Positions 44,511 through 55,236 of a stretch of 64,000 nt of DNA are shown here, piece after piece. The position numbers were made by a program, and so were the translations under genes. Below the pieces are notes generated by a model, which did no database searches, was not told the DNA's origin, and worked only from the letters and a program-made list of their open reading frames with translations. The stretch is from Schistocephalus solidus (lineage: Eukaryota > Platyhelminthes > Cestoda > Diphyllobothriidea > Diphyllobothriidae). Location of the stretch: positions 62,001 to 126,000 of the forward strand of contig WEDG01004522.1 in assembly GCA_017591395.1 (NCBI GenBank). The letters run 5' to 3'. Position 1 is the stretch's first letter. Each line of letters opens with the position of its first letter.

Positions 44511-47301
44511 ATGTACACTAATGCACAGAGTATATTATCGAAGCTCGACGAGCTTAAGATTCATATCTGCGATCTATCTCCAGATATAATTTCCGTAACA
44601 GAAACTTGGTTGTCCCAACACGTGGACGACCGAGAGGTAAATATGGCTGGCTACCAACTTTTTAGAAAAGACAGGAAAGAGCGTCAAGGAGGTGGCGTAC
44701 TCACATACGTGAAAAGCGAAATTACAGTCTTAGACAAAACTTATAAACTCGCGCCTACTTCCGAGGCGATATGGCTATCCGTAAAAGTGCCAGGTACATC
44801 AAGTCTAGATGTCCTGACAGTCTACCGCCCACCGAGAAGAGACCCCGTAGCAGATGCTTACCTGCTAGAGGAACTTGAAAAGATTGCCACACGGTTGGAT
44901 ATCCTGATCATGGGTGACTTCAATGCGCCTCACATCGACTGGAGCTCGACCTGTGCACATAGTTCTGATCTAGCCTTCGACGGTTGTTTTCTGAGCACGA
45001 CACTAAAGCTGCGTCTCACACAGCACGTCACTTTTCCAACTAGGGTGTGCGAAGGACAACAGGCCAATTGCCTGGACCTAGTTCTCACGAAGTCGCACGA
45101 CAGCATCGACGAAGTGTTGTGTCTACCGCCGCTAGGCAAAAGTGACCACGTGGTACTGCGATGGGAGTACTCACTATTCTCTATACCAGCAAGAACCACA
45201 ACAATCAGAAGGAACATATGGCAAGGCGATTTCGGTGGAATGAGGGCCGAACTCATGCGCACTCAGTGGGAACATTTATTCTCTGGAAACGTAACCGAGG
45301 ACTGGGAAACGTTCCGGGACAGACTGCACAGGCTCATGGAAAAACACTGTCCAATTTTAAGAAAAAGGTTAACGAACAGACCGCGATGGCTTTCGCAGGC
45401 CTTAAAAATCGAAGTTAACAAAAAGCGGAGATTGTGGAAAAAATCGCTTACGGACGGAACTCCTGCATCTCTAAATGCGTATAAAATGCAGAGAAATCGG
45501 ATCAAGGGTCTTATTTTTAGAACAAGACAGGCTTTCGAAGTGGACCTGCTGAACCGGGCCACCGTGAACCCGAAACTGTTTTACGGTTACCTCAGACAGA
45601 ATACACGGAACAAGGATCCAATATCCCTGCTGAGGACAGCCGAGGGCATAGACCTCACTGAAGACGGAGCGAAGGCTAATCATCTTTCGGAATTTTTCCA
45701 GTCGGTTTTCACAAAGGAAACGAGATACGATCACCCTACTGATGGCTTCGAAGTGGATACAATAGTCGAGACTGTTAATTTTACTGAGACTACTGTCCTC
45801 AAGGAACTTTTGGGGTTAAAGGAATCTAAGTCTCCGGGTCCCGATGAAGTACCTGCCAAGCTGTTGAAAGAGCTCGCGAGGGAGTTGGCAAAACCACTCT
45901 CTACGCTTTTCCAAGCATCCTTCCAGACCGGAAGTCTACCAGCCGACTGGAAATCCGCATGGATTACGCCGCTTTATAAGGGTGGAAGTCGGGCCTCTGC
46001 TAACAATTATCGACCGGTCAGCCTAACTTCAATTTGCTGCAAAATCATGGAAAAAATAATTAAGCAACAACTAATGCAGTTCTTCGAACATAACAATCTG
46101 CTATCCGAAGCCCAGCACGGTTTCCGTAGAGGTAGATCCTGCGTCACAAATTTGCTGTACTGTTTAGAACGTTGGACTGAAGCGGTCGATAGTGGTAATA
46201 CGGTGCACGCAGTCTATATAGACTTCAAAAAGGCTTTTGATAGCGTGCCGCACCACCGCCTTCTTTATAAACTCAACCGCATAGGCGTAAGAGGTAGACT
46301 TCTGACATGGATAGAAAACTTCTTAACTGGCCGCTCACAAACTGTGCATATCAGTGACAAACAGTCGACTAAAGTTGAGGTTGAGAGTGGTGTTCCCCAA
46401 GGCTCTGTTCTCGGCCCTATACTGTTCATTGTCTACATCAACGATTGTGCCAACGAACTGGACTGCGATATTGCCATGTTTGCCGATGATCTCAAACTTT
46501 GGCGCGTCATTCAAACTGGGGCTGATGAAGAGAACTTGCAGGCAAACTTAAATCGACTCCAGAAATGGTCCAATGACTGGCTCTTGCCGTTTGATGAGAG
46601 CAAGTGCAATATCATACGAGTCGGGAAAAGCAATCCTTCGAACCGTACGGTTTACAGTCTGAATGGCATTCCATTGAAAGAAGTGGATGTCCAAAAGGAC
46701 CTTGGAGTCTGGATCACGCCTTCGCTTAAACCCTCCCTACATTGCGCAAAGGTAGCGAAGTCAGCCATGTCGATTCTGTACCTCGTTAAACGAGCTTTTT
46801 GCAGCCTTCACTACCGACTGCTTCGCTAAAGTCTTCGGAACATTCGTGCGGCCACAGTTGGAGTCCGCTATCCAAGCTTGGAGACCCTGGGCGGCGAAGG
46901 ACATCAACATCCTCGAAAAGGTCCAAAGGCGAGCAACCAAACTTGTCCTTGGACATGGCTCACTGCCTTATGAAACACGGCTGTCGAGTCTCAATCTCTT
47001 TCCCTTGCACTATAGACAGCTTCGGGGGGACCTGATACTAACATTCCGCATACTACGTATCCAGGACTGTTGTCTCGTGCCAAAGGATTTCTTCGAGTTA
47101 GCAAACACAACGAACTTGAGAGGTCATCCTCTCAAATTACGTGTGACTGGAGCAAGGCTAGACACTCGGAAGTACTTCTTCTCCAAAAGAGTAGTCGTAG
47201 CTTGGAATAGTCTTCCTCTGGATGTTGTAATGTCGGACTCCTTGGAGGTTTTTAAGCGAAAGTTAGATCGATATAATGGTGCGAGCTACAACACTAACTG
47301 A
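44511..47301 (+). CDS. CR1-A ORF2: endonuclease-reverse transcriptase (one frameshift)
   Basis: The ATG at 44511 starts MYTNAQSILSKLDELK. The EEP endonuclease covers residues 1 to about 230: TETWL (Glu 31), GDFNAPHIDW (Asp 136), GKSDHVVLRW (Asp 212-His 213). The RT follows: GLKESKSPGPDEVPAKLL, SAWITPLYKGG, NNYRPVSLTSICCKIMEKII, AVYIDFKKAFDSVPHHRLLY, SGVPQGSVLGPILF and catalytic FADD at residues 657-660 (46479-46490). One extra T in the run 46796-46800 shifts the frame to an early stop at 46829. The C-terminal part continues in the other frame as KVFGTFVRPQLESAIQAWRP to 47301. All catalytic residues are present. The upstream frame is open back into ORF1, so reinitiation is possible. Confidence 0.9.
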
Positions 47302-47303
47302 AA

Positions 47304-47890
47304 GCTGCAAGTGTGACGTAAGAAAGTAAGGCATTAATGATACTACTAGTTATATTTGAGTAACATTGCCTTGTTTGTTATTTTCGTTCGAGGGCTTGCA
47401 TTCTCTCATTATTCCCATGCTGGGGTCCTCGAGGTCTTCGATGCTTAACTTATTTACACACCTTGGTGACACCGTGAGTATTCGCATCAGCTAGACCTGG
47501 CGTCCGTCGTCCATGAGGTGTATGAACGTTATCCCCTGGTTCGAACCGCAATGAACCGAGGGTGATCTGGACATCTATTTCAGCCTTTGAAATCCCTCAA
47601 CGGACGCTGCAATCTGCAATGGAGCATCATGTGACCTCCGAAATGCCCCCCGTTGGACCCCCCCCTCCCAAGGGCGACAGTTTTTTTCTCCTAAATATCA
47701 CCAGGAGTTTTTTTTTCACTGTCTGCTCTTTTTCAACTTCGTTCCACTATGTTGGCCTCGCCAACATATCGAGATACTATTTTTTTTGATACCACAACTC
47801 GCATGTACAAATAGGGAATTCAAAGGTAACTCACCTACATCTCCCTCAAATATACTGATACTGATACTGATACTGATGCTGACGTATTTC
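47304..47890 (+). other. CR1-A 3' UTR and TGATAC tail
   Basis: Noncoding end of CR1-A. CACCAGGAGTTTTTTTTTCA resembles bases near 41810 and the CR1-B 3' UTRs (TAGGAGTTTTTTTCACTG at 37385). The tail is about four to five TGATAC units (ACTGATACTGATACTGATAC) ending near 47883. The target-site duplication was not identified. Confidence 0.7.
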
Positions 47891-47891
47891 T

Positions 47892-48335
47892 CAGCTTTTG
47901 CCGGCTGTTGGTAGTTTGGTCAGTCAGTACGGTCAAAGTTCCTTACGCATTGGTTATCCTCGTAGCCATACTCTCATCTCCTCACTTGGACCCTAAGCAA
48001 AATATGATCGATCGCGCTATCTACATGATCCCCAGCAAGGACCATTGGAAATTTAGCAGACCATTTGCAAATTAGGTATTCATGCTTCCTGTCCCCATGT
48101 CCTTGCCCTCAGAACAAACATCGGACGTGCATGCTTTGAACCGCCTTCATTTAGTTTGCTTCTAACAATCACTGGCCTTCCATCCTGGTTACTGAGATGC
48201 CGAGGCTCACGTCCACCGTCAGTTCCCCGGGTTCACATGCGAACTTGCACCCCTGTGTGCCCTATTTTGGCGTTTTCATACTCCCTTTGTACGACATCTT
48301 TATAGGCTCAACCTATACTCAAAAGCCACTTACTC
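47892..48335. other. No gene recognised
   Basis: Short ORFs only. No motif or repeat match seen. Confidence 0.4.
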
Positions 48336-48339
48336 TGCT

Positions 48340-48680
48340 CCTCCATATAATTGGCGAAGCATTTGTTTCTCCTGCATGGGTTTAGAAAGTGGGAGCCCAT
48401 TGAACTCTGCCCCCACTTTTCTTTCGGGAGTTTTTTCCCTGATTCGTTTTTGGTTCACCTTTTTTCGAAAAAAGGTTTAATATTGCGTAAGAAGGATAGA
48501 TCGATGGTGGATTTTAAAAACTGCTTATTATCCATAATAACAGATAGTAAATTCTACTATAAATATGACTGCTCACAATGAGAACCTAAGTGCGCATTGT
48601 CCTTATTTTACCTAAGCTTTAAATATATTTTATAGTGCCCCAGGACGCTTAAATATAAATTTATTTATTTATTTATTGGG
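48340..48680 (+). repeat. CR1-type LINE 3' UTR
   Basis: CATTGAACTCTGCCCCCACT and CGGGAGTTTTTTCCCTGATT match the CR1-B 3' UTR at 37360-37410. The end is an ATTT/ATTTATTT tail (48658-48676). No coding sequence adjoins it, so it is a severely 5'-truncated insertion. Confidence 0.55.
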
Positions 48681-48779
48681 TAATTAAAGAACGTAACAAT
48701 TTTCATAATTCCGTTGTTCTGGCTGAATGCGGTGAGACTTTACTTGATGACAATATATTTAGTAGACTGGAATCCTCAG

Positions 48780-49580
48780 CATCAATACCATATTGACGCA
48801 CATGTAACTGCGATGGAAGGACCACCTGCTGAGAATGGATGACCGACGACTAAAATGACTCTTCAACGAAGATGTGGCTGCGTTTACTCACTGAAAAGGT
48901 GGACAAAAAGAACACTAAAAGGACACGCCAAATAAATCTCTGAGGCGACTGCAAATTAACCCAGCGACCAGAGGAGACCTTGACTGGGATCAATCAGCCT
49001 GAAGAAGAGTAATGAACACTACTTCAGCATTATACCAGGCATGCTGTATGGCCACTACCAAGGCCAAATGGGTAGCTTGGAAGTCATAGGCGCCCCAGAT
49101 CAACACCGTCAATACCTAGACGCTACCCAAATTGCCCACGCTGCAAACACACTTTCTGCGCGCTGGTCGGCCTCATCGAACATCTTCGGATGCAATACAA
49201 TAACACTTTGACAACATCAGTTTCTATATCTACGAACACCCCTACGGTCAGCCCTGCTTCAAATCCCATGACAGCTGCCATCCACACCACCGATGATCAC
49301 AGTGTCATTGCCCCACCATCCTGGATCAACGGCAACATCCTCCCAGCCACACCCCTACGTCGATAACAGCGGTGACCACCACCGGCACCCCCGTTGAAGC
49401 CACTTCCAACGACCCGCCTCTTGCTGCCTTTTTCACAACCACCCCTTTCACCAGACATGGAACTCGATTCTAACCTGTACTCTTTGCGATTGCATATTGA
49501 CCTTGCGCACCGGCCTTGTCAATCAGTTGCGAATCCATCTCACAGAGGCCGGTGAACCAGTGCTAAGTGCCTCGGTATAA
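48780..49580 (+). pseudogene. Family C LINE, 3' end relic (copy 3)
   Basis: Joined frames read RWKDHLLRMDDRRLK, LFNEDVAAFTH, KGGQKERTLKGHAK, then finger 1 as LPKLPTLQTHFLRALVGLIE with HLRMQ (about 49125-49200), and finger 2 as CTLCDCILTLRTGLVNQLRI with HLTEAGEPVLSAS (49470-49570). The order is the same as in copies 1 and 2. RT and EN are absent. It stops where the DNA transposon region begins. Confidence 0.65.
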
Positions 49581-49641
49581 ATAGGTTTATTGATTTAGCA
49601 TTGCATGGGTGCCGTCAAATCCTTAGAACACAGAACAAAAC

Positions 49642-49734
49642 CTAAAACAAACTCCTCTTTTCATTAGCAACTTTTGCTTTGGTTTGTTTGTTTTGCTTAA
49701 AAAGCAGTGTTCGAAATGAAGAGTTTGTTTTAAG
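49642..49734. repeat. Inverted repeat beside the transposase pseudogene
   Basis: TAAAACAAACTCCTCTTTTC at 49643 pairs with GAAATGAAGAGTTTGTTTTA at 49713-49732, with a spacer of about 48 bases. Weaker pairing extends outward to about 49625 and 49758. It could be the end of the DNA transposon or an unrelated fold-back. Confidence 0.5.
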
Positions 49735-49866
49735 TAAAAAAACCTGTTTTCCAAGGTTCAGAAATAGCAAAATTTGAAGTTAAAACAGCTTTACAGAATA
49801 AGGGTGAATTTATCAGGTAAGAATGGTTAGAGTCAAGACTAGTCTGTTATTGACGTTCAAGAGTAT

Positions 49867-50936
49867 TCATTTGACTGAGGTAGAAACGTCTGCGGTCAAT
49901 TCGAAGGGATAAGTACTTCCAATCAGATGTGAATCTCCTACCCTGTGTTCGCCGTCCAAGGGCAGATTGAAGTCATCATCCTTTCTATCCCTATGGCCGT
50001 CACCAACATAAACAACTTTGTAAATAAATACCCCAACAATGTCGCACCGTTCACATCCATGATATGCATTAACATTCTTTATTTGCTTAACAAAAGATCT
50101 AGCCGGGGCGTCACATATAAAAGCTGCTACGCGCACAATTACTGACTGATCTAAGCTACAAAAACTAATACCATTTAACTGTAACTCATTAATTTCGTCC
50201 ACAGTCTGCTTACAAAATGCAAGTACATCATTTGGCTTGCCTTTTTTACAGTAAATAGCAACTGGGAATACAGCACTTATGAAAGGACGTATAACCATTG
50301 CTTAAATAGGCCAAAATTCTAGCTTGGTCTTCCTATAAACGGGTAACCCATCGATAGCCAAATTAACTACAATCTCATTCTCACCTTCGAGAATGCATCT
50401 CTTTTCAAGGAGTCGCTTAAGTTGGTTCCCAAGTCCTATGTGAACATACTCCCCACCACCCATTGTAACAACTGTTAAGCTGTACGATGCCCTCAGCAGC
50501 GTTCGGGGGTCTGTGGGCATGTCAGGAACAAGCGATTTGAAAAATTTCAACAACGGTACGTAGGTTGTCATGGGCAATATTTGATTCAATAGCCCATTCC
50601 CTAACCCTATCACGAATCGACGTCTGCGAGGGTGTGCAACTCTCAGTGCTGCTTTTCACTTCCTCTGACGACGAATAACTATATGCCACGCTGTCGTCCG
50701 TGGGCTCAACTGCAGATGACCACGACGATGATTCATCTGCATCTAGGGGCACGTCCATGCAAGTTCGATCACTTGACGGTGCAGATGTACCTTCCTCATT
50801 AACCTTTACTCGTTTGCGCTTTAGAATATACCTATCCACTTCCTCAGTAACTTCGCGGCATATTTCCGCCACATCGCGGGCAACATGCCTTCTAATTGTA
50901 CTCTTACTGGGCTGCCTAAACATTATAAAAGGTTAA
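49867..50936 (-). pseudogene. Tnp2-like DNA transposase, broken and truncated
   Basis: The N-terminal part (50923 down) reads FRQPSKSTIRRHVARDVAEI, a Ser/Glu-rich region, then WAIESNIAHDNLRT. A one-base frameshift near 50560 moves to LLKFFKSLVPDMPTDPRTLL, then NLAIDGLPVYRKTKLEFWPI. One stop (50299-50301) interrupts, and the same frame continues VFPVAIYCKKGKPNDVLAFC, AAFICDAPARSFVKQIK and HGCERC. These blocks are typical of the large animal transposase-domain proteins related to Tnp2/CACTA. The downstream FPLDYMHL-type block is missing and the ORF ends at 49867. Superfamily assignment is from memory of the motif set. It lies between two family C LINE pieces. Confidence 0.65.
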
Positions 50937-50939
50937 TAG

Positions 50940-51715
50940 ACAAAATCAATGAATAAAGTAGACAGAAATGGAATGTAAATGCAAAATGGGTGGGTCAGAC
51001 CTGCAGACTAAAATACGGTCAAGCACGCAAGCCACGACAGATAAAAGTGTCATGGCCGCTTTCCACGGCCACTCTAGGCACACTAGCACGCCAACCAATC
51101 ACAGCACGGAGTCTTAATATATATTAACCAATGAGCAGGGGCTATGTCCTATCTCGGCATGTCGAGATTTCAGTATATCAGGGCTATATCAGCATGCTAT
51201 TAGGGTTGTTTAACAATCATAAAATTATATATAAAAATAAAGACGCTATCCAAAAACATTTAAAAATGTAAAATTATCATTAATTTTTTAATAAGTTTAA
51301 AAAATTAAAAAGCTGCTTTTTAGATAATGGGTATATAAATCATTAAATGGAGAGCCCTTGCGCATAGCCAGAGGATAGGTATTTATGAGGCTTGTAGGTC
51401 ACTAACCACCAGCTATAGCTTGCCCATAACCAGATGGTTAACCACATAACCAGATGATTAAATTCTTCATGTCTATGTGCATTACAGGTCTTCGTAAGAT
51501 GTTTATAAAAGGACGTCGAAAAGCTACTTGTGGGAGCTTCTGGCCTGAAATGGCTATCGCCGCAAAGTACGTTTGGAGTTGCTTGACTTCCAGATGCACA
51601 TACGGCAGCTCATCAGGAGGACTCAGAATTGAAGTAGCTTTCGCCGATAGTAACCGCCACGTTGTAAAACGCGTGATTCCCGAAGTTGGCGTTATCAGAG
51701 CCCTTTCGGCCCGAA
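50940..51715. other. No gene recognised; possible transposon 5' region
   Basis: Sequence upstream of the transposase. It is AT-rich, especially 51200-51330, with a 90-codon ORF (51454-51726) that shows no motif. I could not identify terminal inverted repeats of the transposon with confidence. Confidence 0.4.
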
Positions 51716-51779
51716 TTCTGTGTTAAAGAACTGAGTTTAAAAATGTCCTATCTTATTCAAAAATAGATGTGTGGTATTA

Positions 51780-52370
51780 TTTAACAGATGTTGTTTGATT
51801 TTTCTTTTAAATTCTAGTAGGGTTCGACTATTTCTGATAGAAATTGGTAGGGCATTCCATTTTGTCGCGTATCTTATGGAATACAAGTTGGATCGTTGGG
51901 CCTTTTTGAATTTATGAATTTTTTTTTAATATTTTCATAATTTATAGTGTCTCGGGGGCCATTTTGATTTGTTAGTTTATTCATTCTGAGATTATCTTGG
52001 CCATGTGTGATTTTGAATAGAAAAGTGAGATCATTTTTGAGTCTTCTGATCCAGACGGGTTGAAGACCATATCTATTGTAAAGTTCCATGTATGAGCCTT
52101 GAATGCCATCATATTTGGATAAGGATCTGGTAAAGCATCTTCGAATGGCTTCTAGTTTCTTTCGGCCATCTGATGGCATTATGCCAAAGAAAATTGAGCA
52201 GTAATCCAGGAGAGGTAAAACGTACATTTTATATAGTCGTGTCTTAAGGGTAGGTGAGGAGAAATTTTTACAAATGAATCCGCATAGTCTAGTGGCTTTT
52301 GGTGATATTTGTTTAACGTGGGGGAGATAAATCAAGAGCATTTGTACAGCTAAGACATAAGTCTTTTATT
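51780..52370 (-). pseudogene. CR1-type LINE, RT thumb/C-terminal fragment
   Basis: The ORF 51874-52341 reads ISPKATRLCGFICKNFSSPT, RLYKMYVLPLLDYCSIFFGI, IRRCFTRSLSKYDGIQGSYM, then RYGLQPVWIRRLKNDLTFLF with KITHGQ. This is the C-terminal region after the RT in CR1/jockey-type LINEs. It is like CR1-B (ATQICGFISYNFYLPEIKLR) but is a distinct subfamily. The RT catalytic core is absent. Confidence 0.75.
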
Positions 52371-52454
52371 GATGTTGTCTTGGTTATTTCCTGATTATTG
52401 AAAATTATGGGTGGAAGTTTTTGTGGACCAAAAATCAGGAGATGACGTTAACTT

Positions 52455-52565
52455 GGAGAGAATGCCACCTCAACGTTCTGCACTGTCCATGCACATTCAT
52501 ATACGGCATGGGTCTATTGGGCCACATGCGCCTCCAAGAAAACCTGCGGTGGAACAACACTGATT
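52455..52565 (+). pseudogene. Family C LINE, last zinc finger relic
   Basis: The frame reads RECHLNVLHCPCTFIYGMGL, LGHMRLQENLRW. It matches the final finger and end of copy 2 (FTHRIGLFGHMRIHDNLQ). It could be the missing last piece of the relic at 48780-49580, separated by the transposon and the CR1 fragment. That is inference from order and orientation. Confidence 0.6.
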
Positions 52566-52744
52566 AATAAAATATTACATATCTCCTCACCAGAATTTAC
52601 GTAACAAATGGTCACGTCCAAAACCACAATACATGTTTGTAGCAAGCACCTTTCAAATGAGAGGGAAGTATGATCCTAGGCACCTTATCTATGTGGCTCC
52701 TCTACTGTAGGTGTGATCCAAACCTAAGACTATCACGGCGCGAT

Positions 52745-52980
52745 TGGTTGTCTGCTAACTGACCATAACATTCGGACCTCAAAGTCAGCCCAATGCGCAG
52801 ATGAAAAATGCCGACAAAGACAAAGGGGACGGGAATGGCCAGTTCTGGCTCATTAGCCATCATAAGCCAGTTATACCCAATTCCAGGTGGTGCCCCACCC
52901 AAGGGTCAAACGCGCGACCGGTTGATCCACAGTCCAACGCTCTAACCATTGAGCCACAGGATCGTTGTATTGCCGGTTTA
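52745..52980 (-). repeat. tRNA-Arg-like SINE
   Basis: On the minus strand: CCTGTGGCTCAATGGTTAGA, GCGTTGGACTGTGGATCAAC, CGGTCGCGCGTTTGACCCTT, then body with GGAATTGG, AGAACTGGCCATTCCCGTCC, CCTTTGTCTTTGTCGGC. The tRNA-like A box is clear. The B box is mutated. It is a near neighbour of another copy in the same orientation. Confidence 0.7.
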
Positions 52981-53039
52981 GATCGGAAATATGGACATCT
53001 GTTGATGAACGCTCGCTGATCGTTAATGGAACAGCCTCG

Positions 53040-53290
53040 AACCGTTGTGTCTTGGTTCTGATTCTTGAGCCCCACCAGCAACCTCATAGAATAAAGTAGT
53101 AGAATAGGCAGATTAATAATGCTGAAAAATACAAAAGAGACTGCCATGGCCTTTTATGGATCATAAGCCGTCATCAGCAAGTCCTGCCCAATCCAGGTTG
53201 CGCGCCACCTGAGGCTCGAACATGACACTTGTTGAGCAGAAGTTCAACGCTCTATCCATTGAGCCACAGGCTCGTTGTCTTGGCGGGTTT
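53040..53290 (-). repeat. tRNA-Arg-like SINE with tail
   Basis: On the minus strand the head reads GAGCCTGTGGCTCAATGGAT, AGAGCGTTGAACTTCTGCTC and CATGTTCGAGCCTCAGGTGG. The body ACCTGGATTGGGCAGGACTT, GATGACGGCTTATGATCC and CCATGGCAGTCTC follows, then the tail with GGTGGGGCTCAAGAATCAGA seen also at 27770. A box, TCT-like anticodon area and B box are all recognisable. Together with the copy at 52745 and the pair at 27590-28055, this SINE tends to occur in tandem pairs. Confidence 0.75.
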
Positions 53291-53397
53291 GAATGGGAAA
53301 AATATACACTCTTATACTATTGCTCGTCATGTGGCCGCTAGCGGGGCTCAAGCATGAGCCCAGAGGCAGAACGGGACAAGTGAGCTAACAAAAGGAT

Positions 53398-54115
53398 CTT
53401 GAGGGTTCATCAAAGAAATCCCAATATGTTTGTGCGGAGATGTTGATCAGTGGACTGAGAATCAGGCTGCAATGGCTTCTTCAAACCATGACCTCTGGCG
53501 CTCTCACACATCTGACATGTAGTCGACGTAACTCATTTTTGTGTGGGATCCTGGTGCTTCTGTTTGGTCGGCCGCGTCGCGTACGTGCTACATATAGACG
53601 ATGTCATTAAACAGCTGGGCTGCTGCACCCGTTCTACACACCAATTAACTGACTGGCTCACACTGCAGCTGGGGCCGGAGAATAGGAATAGGGTGTGATG
53701 TCGACGGCTAGCGCATTTTCCTCAACATAACCAAACTGCCAGGCTTGAAGCTCTCACACTGAGCTAAAATTTGAGGTAAGAAACGTTGGTAACTGGTGGG
53801 ATAACTTGGACTGCACGGTCAGCCCGGTGTTTGTGCTTGGATTGGGTGTCAGGCTGCAAAGGCTCCTTCTTAACGCGGCGTTTATGCCACGCACAATCTG
53901 GGGGATCCAAGCTAGGCATTGCGGCATGCTAAGGGAGGGCTTCAACCGCGCCGGTCACTTTCGCCCGCACCCGCCTTTGGTCTTCTTGACTTGCTCCGGT
54001 CAGTGAGTCCAGGTGGAGTATGGGGAGAGAGTGCGGTAGATGAAGCACAAGTCTTATCTCACTATAATATAATTTACGTGCAAGTCACTAAACCTGTTCT
54101 ATTTGCAGTGTTTCA
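53398..54115 (-). repeat. R1 repeat copy, inverted
   Basis: Reverse-complement partner of 38640-39262, with the same internal landmarks in reverse (GTCGACGGCTAGCGCATTTT, GGTGTCAGGCTGCAAAGGCT, TTCTTAACGCGGCGTTTATG). It continues into the 5' module (CTTTGGTCTTCTTGACTTGC, GAGAGAGTGCGGTAGATGAA, ACTATAATATAATTTACGTG) that also appears at 1-650. Confidence 0.7.
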
Positions 54116-54119
54116 CACG

Positions 54120-55230
54120 GTGGGCACCATCAGATATGACGATCAAACTGTCAGACATAAATTTCTGATATTATATATGTCGCTGTGTGAACATATGCAT
54201 GCTTTTCCAGCATTTATGTATATGTTGGGATTTTCAAATGTTCTACTTATCTCCCCTATAAATATCAAAATAACTACTGAATAGTGAATTTTAATTAGCA
54301 AGATTTTCGATTCAAGATGCCTCATTACATACATTTTTATTTTCTCCTCCAGTTCACACCAGATACTCGTGAGACTCACTCATCCGAAATTATTATTGAG
54401 GCTCTCTTTTCCCATCATATATGTGGCTTATGTTTCCTTCTAGTCAGTCGGCGATGCCCCAGCCTTCACCAAAGCTTCAAAGACCTTTTACAACTAATTT
54501 AGAAAAGCATATGTTCAATTTTATATTTGCTTATATTGAATGATAGATCTTTGGATCAAATAAGTTGTGAATTGAGTTCTGACGCATATATTCCTTGTCT
54601 CATTCATTCTTCTCAAAAATTCCTTTTCCTTCTCGCGCATACCACAAGTCAACAATGCAGAATCACCCCGACAGAAATCTTCCAAGTTATCTGATACAGA
54701 GAAAAAGTCATCCAGTCGCTCTTCGAGCTAGTAACAGTGAATTTTGAAAGTTCATTTAGGTTTAAAAACTGCCGGATGAATAATCAACTCTTTTCATATC
54801 TCTGATCAAGGAAGGACAGACTGGATTCAGAAAGATTTAACCCAATTTCTTGCTTATCTGACGTAGTATTTTACCTCAACGCTCGGACTAAATCTTCACT
54901 ACTCATCAATATCCCTTCACAAAGCATTTTTCTCCTAGACATTTTTGCAATAATGGGTTCGTTCACACTTTCCAGCACTTTTAATATCAGACATATTTTT
55001 TCTAGGATGCTTGTGCATTTTATAAAAATGTTCCAATTTGGAATTCATGGAATTATTACTCTAGGTATTGCATGCTGAATGACTCATCGCTGGTGACCGC
55101 CAAAACTTTCCTACTCTACATAAAAATTTTCTTAATGTTATTTTCCTCTGGCTGCCCAACCAGAGTATTACAGTCTTCATTAATTAAATAAATAAATTGT
55201 ATATGTAAGTCACAGGCAGCCCCATCATTA
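54120..55230. other. No gene recognised
   Basis: AT-rich. A weak LINE C-terminus-like reading (FYKNVPIWNSWNYYSRY) occurs near 55015-55080, followed by an AAATAAATAAATT tail at about 55180. This may be one more truncated LINE on plus, but the support is thin. Confidence 0.35.
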
Positions 55231-55236
55231 CAAACT

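Larger units (their letters stand above)
42780..47890 (+). mobile_element. CR1-A non-LTR retrotransposon, near-intact
   Basis: The best-preserved element in the window: a tandem 5' UTR repeat (42785-42996), ORF1 (43361-44454), ORF2 with EN and RT (44511-47301), a 3' UTR, and a microsatellite tail of TGATAC units (47856-47883). Each ORF has a single one-base change in an A or T homopolymer and no other stop. The tail of short tandem repeats in place of poly(A) is typical of CR1-type LINEs. A 5'-truncated minus-strand relative is at 57176-60638. Confidence 0.85.

Noticed and set aside
49690..51325. TAAAAAGCAG at 49698 and CTGCTTTTTA at 51313 as terminal inverted repeats of the Tnp2-like transposon
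   Set aside because: The match is about ten bases in AT-rich DNA, not at clear element ends, and no target-site duplication was seen.
51200..51330. Replication origin or matrix-attachment site
   Set aside because: Only AT-richness supports it, which is common across the window.
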